This document shows, piece by piece, positions 1 to 5,482 of a DNA stretch of 9,700 nucleotides. The stretch is from an uncultured Clostridia bacterium (GTDB taxonomy: Bacteria > Bacillota > Clostridia > Christensenellales > Borkfalkiaceae): contig CAUHGY010000071.1 of the NCBI GenBank assembly GCA_959605945.1, positions 1 to 9,700 of the forward strand. Reading direction: 5' to 3'. The notes under the pieces are model-generated. The model was not told where the DNA came from, searched no databases, and worked only from the letters and a program-made list of their open reading frames with translations. The stretch's first letter is position 1. Each line of letters begins with the position of its first letter. The position numbers and the translations under genes were made by a program.

Positions 1-717
1 CTTGCTTATGCTGCGGGCAGACCGCTTGTACCCGTAAACCATATCCGCGGGCATATTGCAGCGGGCTATCTTGCAGATAAATCGCTTGAACCGCCTTTTA
101 TAACTGTGCTTGCCAGCGGAGGGCACACGGCCGTCATTGCCGTGGAAAGTTACGTTAAAATGACCGTTCTCGGCAGCACTATCGACGACGCGGTCGGCGA
201 GGCGTTCGATAAAGTGGCAAGGGTACTGGGACTGCCTTATCCCGGCGGACCGAATGTGGAAAAACTTGCGCTCGGCGGAACAAATTCGGTCTCTCTGCCG
301 TCTATGCTGAAAAATTATGACGGCGGAGAATTCGATTTTTCTTACAGCGGACTCAAAACTGCCGTTATTAACTATGTAAATTCGCAGAGTCAGAAAGGAC
401 TTCAAGTAAACAGGGCGGATGTCGCAAACAGCTTTCAGCACGCGGCTGTTGACGTGCTTATCGAAAAAGCTTTAAAAGCCGCGCGTTTAACCGGTTATAA
501 AACGCTGACGCTTTCAGGCGGGGTCGCTGCAAACGGTTACTTTCGCGAACTTGCCGCGCAGGCGGCGGAGGAAAACGGCCTGAAATTGGTATTGCCACAA
601 AAACGTTACTGTACGGACAATGCCGCCATGATAGCCGCAGAGGGTTATATACAGTATAATCGCAGAAACTTTGCCGATCTTTCTTTAAATGCCAAAGCGG
701 TGCTGCCGTTCAGATAA
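1..717 (+). CDS. tsaD: tRNA N6-adenosine threonylcarbamoyltransferase TsaD (3' part)
   Basis: TsaD transfers the threonylcarbamoyl group from threonylcarbamoyl-AMP to A37 of ANN-decoding tRNAs (t6A), working in the cytoplasm with TsaB and TsaE. The frame is open from base 1, so the start lies upstream. The 238 visible residues are the C-terminal two thirds of a protein that is usually about 340 residues long. Seen in order: the metal-site motif NHIRGH (His at window residues 14 and 18), SGGHT of the ASKHA ATPase fold, the DDAVGEAFDKVARVLGL and PYPGGP signatures, FSYSGLKT, SGGVAAN, and near the C-terminus CTDNAAMIA, whose Asp (window residue 206) corresponds to the third metal ligand of the family. 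All landmarks are intact. A GTG at 106 is internal and not a real start. The Dabb gene follows 50 bp downstream on the same strand and may be cotranscribed. Confidence 0.97.
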   Translation, partial: LAYAAGRPLVPVNHIRGHIAAGYLADKSLEPPFITVLASGGHTAVIAVESYVKMTVLGSTIDDAVGEAFDKVARVLGLPYPGGPNVEKLALGGTNSVSLPSMLKNYDGGEFDFSYSGLKTAVINYVNSQSQKGLQVNRADVANSFQHAAVDVLIEKALKAARLTGYKTLTLSGGVAANGYFRELAAQAAEENGLKLVLPQKRYCTDNAAMIAAEGYIQYNRRNFADLSLNAKAVLPFR

Positions 718-767
718 GCCGGGGCAGTTTTTGCGGGATATATTTTTTAAAAGGAAACTATAGAATC

Positions 768-1058
768 ATGATCAAACATGTGGTGTGTTTTAAACTTAAC
801 GACGGAGAAGACCCGATGCGCGCAAAAGAAGTTCTTGCGGGTATGAAAGATAACGTCCCTATGCTTCGCGGCATAGAAGTCGGGGTGGATTTATTGCACT
901 CTCCCCGCTCTTACGACGTTATCCTTTCCGTTTTGCTCGACGATTTCGATGCTCTCGAAAATTATCAGAACGACCCGTATCACGTTAACGTCGTCAAAAA
1001 ACATATGCATTCGGTAACAAAGGTCAGCGTGACGGTTGATTTTGAAGTTGAAATATAG
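768..1058 (+). CDS. Dabb-family (stress-responsive alpha/beta barrel) small protein
   Basis: This is a 96-residue protein with the layout of the Dabb ferredoxin-like alpha-beta barrel. It has the N-terminal strand MIKHVVCFKL with the family's early His, a central segment SYDVILSVLLDDFDALENY, and the hallmark YQNDPYHVNVVKKH near residues 66-78. The length is typical of single-domain members, which dimerise. Family members range from stress proteins to small oxygenases or cyclases, so no reaction can be assigned here. The ATG at 768 is preceded by AAGGAAAC at 751-758, a usable ribosome binding site with slightly long spacing. The gene sits 50 bp after tsaD on the same strand. No signal peptide or membrane segment is seen. 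The family call is secure; the function is unknown. Confidence 0.88.
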   Translation: MIKHVVCFKLNDGEDPMRAKEVLAGMKDNVPMLRGIEVGVDLLHSPRSYDVILSVLLDDFDALENYQNDPYHVNVVKKHMHSVTKVSVTVDFEVEI

Positions 1059-1318
1059 ATCAGCGGTTTACGTTTGTATTTAGTGCATAAACGCAGAATT
1101 TACGGCGAAAAGGAACGACTTTTTTTACGGCACCGATAAAGAAGTGCTTTTGGGAAAACGGTATCGATAGACGGCAGTGACAGGCCGCCGGAATAAAAAG
1201 ACACTGCATCCGCGCCCGCTTGAGCGGCAGGGGAGTGATAAAAAATAAATTCGGACTTTCGCTATAAAATGGCTTTTAAAATAATTCAGAAAAATTTGGC
1301 TAAAACGCTTAAATTTAT
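1059..1318. other. Gene-free interval between Dabb gene and tRNA promoter
   Basis: I find no convincing gene here on either strand. It holds a weak 7-bp hairpin at about 1070-1092 without a T-tract, an isolated T7 run around 1111-1118 without a hairpin before it, and a small CCGC-TTGA-GCGG hairpin near 1217-1228. None is good enough to be called a terminator for the upstream genes. An open minus-strand frame that crosses this interval and the tRNA has no family resemblance and no ribosome binding site that I can see. Confidence 0.5.
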
Positions 1319-1347
1319 TTGAAATAATGCCGCGTTTATGGTAATAT
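1319..1347 (+). promoter_or_regulatory. Sigma-70-type promoter of tRNA-Leu
   Basis: TTGAAA (1319-1324) and TAATAT (1342-1347) are separated by exactly 17 bp, and a TGG directly before the -10 hexamer makes it an extended -10 element. A start about 7 bp downstream would fall near 1354, ten bases before the mature tRNA 5' end. This fits a short-leader stable RNA transcript. Confidence 0.78.
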
Positions 1348-1363
1348 AGATATATCTTTTCAC

Positions 1364-1450
1364 GCGGATATGGCGGAATTGGCAGACGCGCTGGATTCAG
1401 GTTCCAGTGGGGGCGACTTCGTGCAGGTTCAACTCCTGTTATCCGCACCA
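1364..1450 (+). tRNA. tRNA-Leu (anticodon CAG)
   Basis: This is an 87-nt class II tRNA. The acceptor strands GCGGATA (1364-1370) and TATCCGC (1440-1446) pair fully, followed by discriminator A and encoded CCA (1448-1450). The D-loop carries the GG at 1381-1382. The anticodon stem CTGGA/TCCAG (1391-1395 with 1403-1407) encloses the loop TTCAGGT, giving anticodon CAG at 1398-1400, which reads CUG. A long variable arm lies at 1408-1422, as expected for leucine. The T-stem GCAGG/CCTGT closes the loop TTCAACT. The gene is intact although an integrase remnant lies just downstream and points toward it. tRNA 3' ends are common attachment sites, so the T-arm and acceptor end is the likely attB-derived sequence. 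A matching second att copy is not in this window. Confidence 0.97.
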
Positions 1451-1451
1451 G

Positions 1452-1496
1452 AAAAGCCCTGTTTTTAAGGTTGGAGACTTAAAAATGGGGCTTTTT
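1452..1496 (+). terminator. Long hairpin terminator after tRNA-Leu
   Basis: The strands 1452-1469 and 1478-1495 form an 18-position helix (16 Watson-Crick pairs plus two adjacent G-U wobbles) around the 8-nt loop GTTGGAGA. The 3' strand ends in TTTTT. It starts two bases after the CCA and is the obvious Rho-independent terminator of the tRNA. The near-symmetry (A-run before, T-run after) means it could also stop leftward transcription coming from the integrase side. Confidence 0.88.
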
Positions 1497-1534
1497 CGCG
1501 TCTTTTAAGGCTTTTTCAACGTTTTTATTTTACG

Positions 1535-1557
1535 AATTTTGGGGTAATTTTGGGGTA
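1535..1557. repeat. Two perfect 11-bp tandem repeats next to the integrase remnant
   Basis: AATTTTGGGGT occurs twice head to tail (1535-1545 and 1546-1556) and the next base (A) continues the pattern. The pair sits between the tRNA terminator and the 3' end of the integrase. Short direct repeats in this position in integrating elements are often arm-type binding sites for the integrase N-terminal domain. That role is inferred here from position and repetition only. Confidence 0.6.
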
Positions 1558-1566
1558 CAAATTATA

Positions 1567-2229
1567 TCAGTCGTCAAATTTTACTGCTTCGGAAAGCAGA
1601 TGTTCGTCAAGATTACCCGTATATGTATTGTCAAGCCTGCCGAGAGAATGTCCCATAAATAATTTTTTTGCGGTATAGTCTATACCCAATTCAGTACAAC
1701 GAGTGTTAAAAGTCTTGCGCAAGTCTTTTAAAGTATGTTCCGGTAAAATTTTGTTAAACCTGTCTCTCATACGATTTTCAGTCCTTATTTCGAATTCGGT
1801 AATATTGTTAAGGCGATTTATCAGATGTGAAAAGAGCGGAATTTTTTTATATTCGATTTTACCGTCTTTTCTTTTACTGTTTATTGCGACAAGAAATTTA
1901 CCTTCTATATGTGCGCTTTTTACTTCGTTAGGGCGCAGCCCTGTATAAAGCATTAAAGCAAATAATTGTTCGTAAGCAGATCCTTTGCAAGAGTCCAACA
2001 ATAATAGTTCTTCTGCTCGGGTTAATGCTTTTCCTGTTTCTCTTTCGTGATTTGTATGCAAAATCATACCGAGCGGATTGAGATTGATTTTACCGTGTTT
2101 TACTGCGCAGTTAAATATTTGGTTTAAGATACAGTAAACATCGTCCGAAGTTTTTCCGTTACCCGGAAGAGAAGTGAGTAAGTTCTGCAACAGTAACAAA
2201 GAAGTAGAGCCTGATAGGGCTCTTTTTTA
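1567..2229 (-). pseudogene. Tyrosine recombinase/integrase remnant, N-terminally truncated
   Basis: This encodes the C-terminal half of a phage or ICE-type tyrosine integrase. Residues numbered from the TTG at 2199 give about 210 amino acids, against roughly 380-400 for full-length relatives. The first 55 or so residues are the end of a core-binding domain, followed by the catalytic domain. TGLRPNEV carries Arg89, KDLRKTF carries Lys158 and Arg161 (Lys in place of the usual His of HxxR, a substitution known in the family), GHS carries His184, and NTY carries the nucleophile Tyr193. The catalytic set therefore looks complete, but the arm-binding domain and most of the core-binding domain are missing. 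Upstream the frame closes at a TAA at 2227-2229, right beside a hairpin terminator. I see no ribosome binding site before the TTG. The DNA is distinctly AT-rich (two lines I counted were 27-35% G+C, against about 58% in one line of tsaD), which supports foreign origin. It is most likely a non-functional relic of an element inserted at tRNA-Leu. A short active protein is possible but unlikely. Confidence 0.85.
2206..2228 (+). terminator. Orphan Rho-independent terminator at the integrase break point
   Basis: AGAGCC (2206-2211) pairs with GGCTCT (2218-2223), extended by a T-G wobble around a GATA loop and followed by T residues through 2228. It reads as a terminator for rightward transcription, yet no plus-strand gene lies before it in this region. 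It sits exactly where the integrase frame is lost, so it may be a relic of a deleted gene of the element. Confidence 0.65.
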
Positions 2230-2452
2230 TAATATGAATTACGCTATATGTACTGGTATTTGTGAAGACGTTTTGGAGTCGTTTGAGGGCGGAATAGGAC
2301 ATAATTATAAAGATAAAGAAACATTTACAAGTTCGGTGTTTCTTTCGTTTTTTACTGTCACATATTTTTATTTACAGTTTTTAACAGCTTTGCCAATTTG
2401 TCTCCGCCATTCGGGATCAATGTGCTCATTGACATCAGGGGCGGCTGAAAAT

Positions 2453-4465
2453 TTATGCAAGCGGCAGTGTGGCAGAAAACACGGTAAAATTGTTTTTCCG
2501 CTCATATGTCAATTTCCCGTGCATAGATTCGATGGCGGACTTTGCCAAAAACAAGCCGAGACCGGAATTGTTTTCAGAAGGGGCGCCCGAAACAAAAGGT
2601 TCAAAGATATTTTTATCCGTCATAACGCCCGTGCCATCGTCCACGATTTCAATCCGGCACATACCTTTCTGCTTTATTGCGCTTACGGATAAATGCGTGC
2701 AGAATGAATGTTCGATCGCGTTCAGAACCAAATTCAGGATGACGCTTTCCAAAGCGATTTTTTTTGCGTAAACATTTAATTTGTCGGGGAGGGTGACCGT
2801 AAGAACAATGCCGTTCGCTTCGCAGTCGGACCGCAGTTCGTCGGTCACTTTCCGTATGATCTGGCTTAAATTCAGCACTTCCGATTGTTCGGCAACATAG
2901 TTTTGCCTGCCGTACTTTCCCAGTTCGGCAAAATCCTTTGAAAGTTCCGCATTTTTCTGCAACAAAGAATCCACTTTTGCAACCTGGTCGGATGTCGATA
3001 AACTGTGCCGCAGATCGGACAGAGAGTCGTTCATTCCGACGACGGTCTTTTTCATGTCGTGGCTCACATACAGTAAAATTCTGTCGCGCTCCGCGAGAAT
3101 GCTCTGTAAGCTCTGCGTCTGCCGTGCAACTTCCTGTTCCAAATTGGCCGTAAGATATCGGTTGCGGATTTCCGCGCAAATAAATTCACGGAACCCCAAT
3201 ACGAGCGTGACGCCGAGCATGGCAAGGCACAGCCAGAACGAGGGGGAGAGCACGATAAACGGAAATGCCTGATTGGCAAATAATGCCGTTGTTGCCAGAC
3301 TTCCGGCAATCGCGCAGTTCAAGCGCAGCCCCGCCGATTTCCCTCTGAATACGTCGAAAGAGGTAAACCCGATGACGGCAACGATGCAGGCGGTTGCCGG
3401 AACGGCATAGGCAATACGCATAGCGGCGTAAACCGAAGCGCTCTTATAAAACGGGGAAAGAAAGGCCAAAATGCTTGCGGCGATTGCGGTAGCGCCGGTC
3501 AAATATAAGACGGGAAACCGGCCTGCCTTCTTCGGGAGATACAGTGTGGAAGCAAAGAGAATCAACCCTACGGAAAAACGGCGCATTGCGAGCGCAAAAT
3601 AGGGAGCAACCGTTAAACCGAACATCAAATATGCGGAAAACAGTGCCAGAAAAATACTGACGGAAAACAACAGCTGCGGCATGAAAGCGAGTGAGCGCTT
3701 CAATATGCAGATAAAGAGGAACAGTAACAATGTAGCCGCCCCGATAATCGCGCCGGCCAAAAGCATCGAACGGTTTTCAGAAACGGCTTTACGTACGGCC
3801 GTATCTTCGCCGATCAAAATTCCCTTTGTTATTCCTACAAAATTGTCGTTGTCCGCTTCATAATGAATCGTAACGGCGCATTCTCTTGAATATTTGTTGT
3901 CGGAAGAGATGGGGATGTCGATGAACAGGGGCTGCGTTGCGGTTCGGTGCGGAACCGTTTCGTCGAATTCAGATTCCGACGAATAATTTACATAATACGA
4001 AATATTGTATCCGCTGATTGAACCGACGTACTCCTGATTCTGATATTGCACAAACACGCTGCATGCGGAAAATACAGGAGGAATGTACATCGTGAGGTGC
4101 CAATTTCCGTCCGGTTCCAGAAGATGAGCCAGACTTTCGCTTTCCGCCCATTCTTCAATCGTCAGCGTGTCTATATAAAACCGATACGTTCCCCGCTTCG
4201 CGGGATCGCTGCCGTCGTCTGCGCCGGACACTGTTTCGCCGAGTTCCGCAAAGTCGTTCGGAAGATAATTGAACGCCGTCATTTTCATTACGCCTTTCAC
4301 GTCCGAAATGGAAACGGCGTTTACCGAAATACCTGCAATATCTTTTTTTCGGACAGGCGTTTCTCCGACGGCGCTTTGACCTGCATAGTTCAGAACGAGT
4401 GAAAACGCCAGACAAACAAGGAATAACCCGACCATGACAAAAAGATTTCTTACGTTCTTTTTCAT
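2453..4465 (-). CDS. Membrane sensor histidine kinase, 7TMR-DISM-like
   Basis: This 670-residue sensor kinase should autophosphorylate on His and pass phosphate to the regulator encoded just upstream. Domain order: a positively charged start and a hydrophobic helix at about 8-28; an extracytoplasmic, beta-rich sensor region at about 30-230; seven hydrophobic spans between about 233 and 425; a linker helix rich in Glu and Gln; a dimerisation/phosphoacceptor helix with His469 in YVSHDMKKTVVGM; and a C-terminal ATPase. The ATPase shows the N-box around NLVLNAIEHS (Asn582), DDGTGV (609-614), FEPF (621-624) and GLGLFLAKS (635-643). An extracellular domain plus seven spans before a kinase core is the arrangement of 7TMR-DISM receptors, so a carbohydrate or other small extracellular ligand is plausible; the ligand is not known. 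The H-box lacks the usual proline after the His. The ATG overlaps the regulator's stop by 4 bp (ATGA) with GGGAGAAG just upstream, which indicates translational coupling. The frame is intact. Confidence 0.93.
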   Translation of the reverse strand: MKKNVRNLFVMVGLFLVCLAFSLVLNYAGQSAVGETPVRKKDIAGISVNAVSISDVKGVMKMTAFNYLPNDFAELGETVSGADDGSDPAKRGTYRFYIDTLTIEEWAESESLAHLLEPDGNWHLTMYIPPVFSACSVFVQYQNQEYVGSISGYNISYYVNYSSESEFDETVPHRTATQPLFIDIPISSDNKYSRECAVTIHYEADNDNFVGITKGILIGEDTAVRKAVSENRSMLLAGAIIGAATLLLFLFICILKRSLAFMPQLLFSVSIFLALFSAYLMFGLTVAPYFALAMRRFSVGLILFASTLYLPKKAGRFPVLYLTGATAIAASILAFLSPFYKSASVYAAMRIAYAVPATACIVAVIGFTSFDVFRGKSAGLRLNCAIAGSLATTALFANQAFPFIVLSPSFWLCLAMLGVTLVLGFREFICAEIRNRYLTANLEQEVARQTQSLQSILAERDRILLYVSHDMKKTVVGMNDSLSDLRHSLSTSDQVAKVDSLLQKNAELSKDFAELGKYGRQNYVAEQSEVLNLSQIIRKVTDELRSDCEANGIVLTVTLPDKLNVYAKKIALESVILNLVLNAIEHSFCTHLSVSAIKQKGMCRIEIVDDGTGVMTDKNIFEPFVSGAPSENNSGLGLFLAKSAIESMHGKLTYERKNNFTVFSATLPLA

Positions 4466-5142
4466 AAAACTTCTCCCGTAAAGCAGTATCCCTTATTAAA
4501 TTCGGTGCGAATGATATCACCTGCGGGCATAGCGGCTTTCAGTTTTCTGCGCAAAGAGGATAGATGCGCGCGTATGGTCGTGGTGTGCAGGCTGGGTGCG
4601 CACCAGATTTTTTCGTAGATTTCATCGGCGGTAAAAAACCTGCCGCGGTTTTTTACCAAAAAAAATAAAATATTGAATTCCGACGGCGTTAGCGAAATCG
4701 GCATGTTTTTATATTTTACCGTGCGGGTATTTGCGTTTACGGAAAAGTTCCCGAACGTTTCCACCGCGTCCGTCGCAGGAAGAAGCCGCAGCGCGATATG
4801 CGCTTCCAAAAGGCGCATGGAACAGGGTTTTACCACATAATCGGCCGCGCCCGACGTAAGTCCCGTAAGGATGTTGTCCTCTCCCTCCAAAGAGGACAGG
4901 ATAATCACGGGCGGCAATGCGGGAAAAGCGCTGAAAAGGTCCATTCCCATGCTGCTTTTGAGAATCAGGTCTAAAATGACGGCGTCGAGGTTGCCGTTGT
5001 TTTCTAAAATACCGACGGCTTCTTCTACGTCAGACGCCGTAAAAACAGTGTTTTGCAGAGAAAAATATGCGGTCATTTCTCTTTTCAAAACCTCATTGTC
5101 TTCTACAAAAAGCAGCTTTCTGCCGCAAACGGTATAATTCAT
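4462..5142 (-). CDS. OmpR/PhoB-family response regulator
   Basis: This is a 226-residue two-domain transcription regulator, first gene of the two-component operon. The receiver domain (about 8-120) has the acidic pair Glu14-Asp15, the phosphoacceptor Asp58 in AVILDLIL, Ser83-Ser84 at the switch Ser/Thr position, and Lys105 in VVKPCS. The C-terminal winged helix (about 128-224) has LTPSEFNILFFLVKNRGRFF, the recognition-helix region TTTIRAHLSSLRRKL, and a wing ending in FNKGYCF, where relatives usually read RGYGY. The length is normal for the family. The ATG at 5142 has an excellent ribosome binding site, GGGAGG, about 7 bases upstream. The kinase gene overlaps the stop by 4 bp. The regulator would be phosphorylated by that kinase and bind DNA as a dimer. 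Candidate sites include its own promoter palindrome and the divergent surface-protein gene, but neither is demonstrated. Confidence 0.96.
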   Translation of the reverse strand: MNYTVCGRKLLFVEDNEVLKREMTAYFSLQNTVFTASDVEEAVGILENNGNLDAVILDLILKSSMGMDLFSAFPALPPVIILSSLEGEDNILTGLTSGAADYVVKPCSMRLLEAHIALRLLPATDAVETFGNFSVNANTRTVKYKNMPISLTPSEFNILFFLVKNRGRFFTADEIYEKIWCAPSLHTTTIRAHLSSLRRKLKAAMPAGDIIRTEFNKGYCFTGEVL

Positions 5143-5166
5143 AAGTAGCCTCCCTTACATGTATTT

Positions 5167-5195
5167 ATTATAACAGATGATTGCGCGCAATGCAA
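5167..5195 (-). promoter_or_regulatory. Promoter of the two-component operon
   Basis: Read on the minus strand, TGTTATAAT gives a perfect TATAAT -10 hexamer (5172-5167) with an extended TGN. A weak TTGCAT (5195-5190) lies 17 bp upstream in the -35 position. The start would fall about 18 nt before the regulator's ATG, with the GGGAGG ribosome binding site in between, so the leader is very short. Confidence 0.72.
5180..5191. promoter_or_regulatory. Perfect 12-bp palindrome inside the operon promoter (candidate operator)
   Basis: ATTGCGCGCAAT is a perfect inverted repeat lying mostly in the spacer between the -35 and -10 elements of the leftward promoter. A protein bound there would block polymerase, so it is a good candidate operator for repression or autoregulation. 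OmpR-type regulators more often bind direct repeats, so the binding protein could be something else. Confidence 0.45.
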
Positions 5196-5286
5196 TTTAT
5201 GGGGGAAATTTCGGCGCAATATACTTGTGAAGAATTGTTAAGGTTCGGGCGAACGGATTTTTGCCCTTTTCGGCGGGAAGTTTTTA

Positions 5287-5295
5287 TGGTAAAAT
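5287..5295 (+). promoter_or_regulatory. Candidate extended -10 promoter of the surface-protein gene
   Basis: TGGTAAAAT is an extended -10 element (TGN then TAAAAT). A TTGCCC at 5261-5266 is too far away (23 bp) to be a standard -35, so the call rests on the extended -10. A start about 7 bp downstream would fall near 5302, at the 5' edge of the leader's closing helix, which supports the assignment. Confidence 0.42.
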
Positions 5296-5297
5296 AA

Positions 5298-5407
5298 AGT
5301 ATATTTACAGGAAAACGATACCCCGGGAAAAAAGTTTTTCCGCTTTGCAGACAGCCCCGGGGCTGTCTTTCGCTTATCGCGAAAGACGTGGTGCCTGTAG
5401 GTAAACT
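5298..5407 (+). ncRNA. Structured 5' leader RNA, possible cis-regulatory element
   Basis: The strands 5298-5311 and 5394-5407 form a 14-position closing helix (13 pairs, two of them wobble, one A-A mismatch). A one-sided purine-rich bulge AAAACGA (5312-5318) and a short TACC/GGTG helix (5319-5322 with 5390-5393) follow. Inside are three hairpins: GGAAAA/TTTTCC (5326-5341), a perfect 20-base palindrome at 5349-5368, and a 9-bp stem GTCTTTCGC/GCGAAAGAC (5365-5387) with loop TTATC. The last two overlap at 5365-5368. CCCCGGG (5321-5327) can also pair with CCCGGGG (5356-5362), which would break the palindrome hairpin, so mutually exclusive folds exist. I do not recognise the core of c-di-GMP-I, c-di-GMP-II, TPP, SAM, cobalamin, glycine, ydaO or T-box elements. 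The structure is clear; a switching function is inferred. Confidence 0.5.
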
Positions 5408-5416
5408 TTTACGAAT

Positions 5417-5448
5417 GCGGGATAATAAAAAAGCGGGATAATAAAAAA
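5417..5448 (+). repeat. Perfect 16-bp tandem duplication in the leader
   Basis: The unit GCGGGATAATAAAAAA occurs twice head to tail with no difference (5417-5432, 5433-5448), between the structured leader and the ribosome binding site of the surface-protein gene. The perfect identity points to a recent duplication. Copy number could change by slippage and alter leader length or spacing. Confidence 0.9.
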
Positions 5449-5482
5449 CGGTATATGATACGTATAAAAAGGAGCGTTCAAA

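Noticed and set aside
1108..1130. Terminator for the tsaD-Dabb genes at the T7 run
   Set aside because: I could not find a stable hairpin directly upstream of the T-run.
2174..2692. Plus-strand open frame of 172 codons overlapping the kinase 3' end
   Set aside because: The larger part is antisense to the kinase ATPase domain. The unique part shows no domain, and it starts inside the integrase remnant without a good ribosome binding site.
4591..4615. Possible distal att copy of the tRNA 3' end (CGCACCAGA shared)
   Set aside because: Only nine bases match and they lie within conserved coding sequence of the response regulator winged helix. This is chance similarity.
5298..5407. c-di-GMP-I (GEMM) riboswitch identity for the leader
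   Set aside because: The conserved GGGCAAACC and GACGCAAAGCC core is absent; only general helix architecture is shared.
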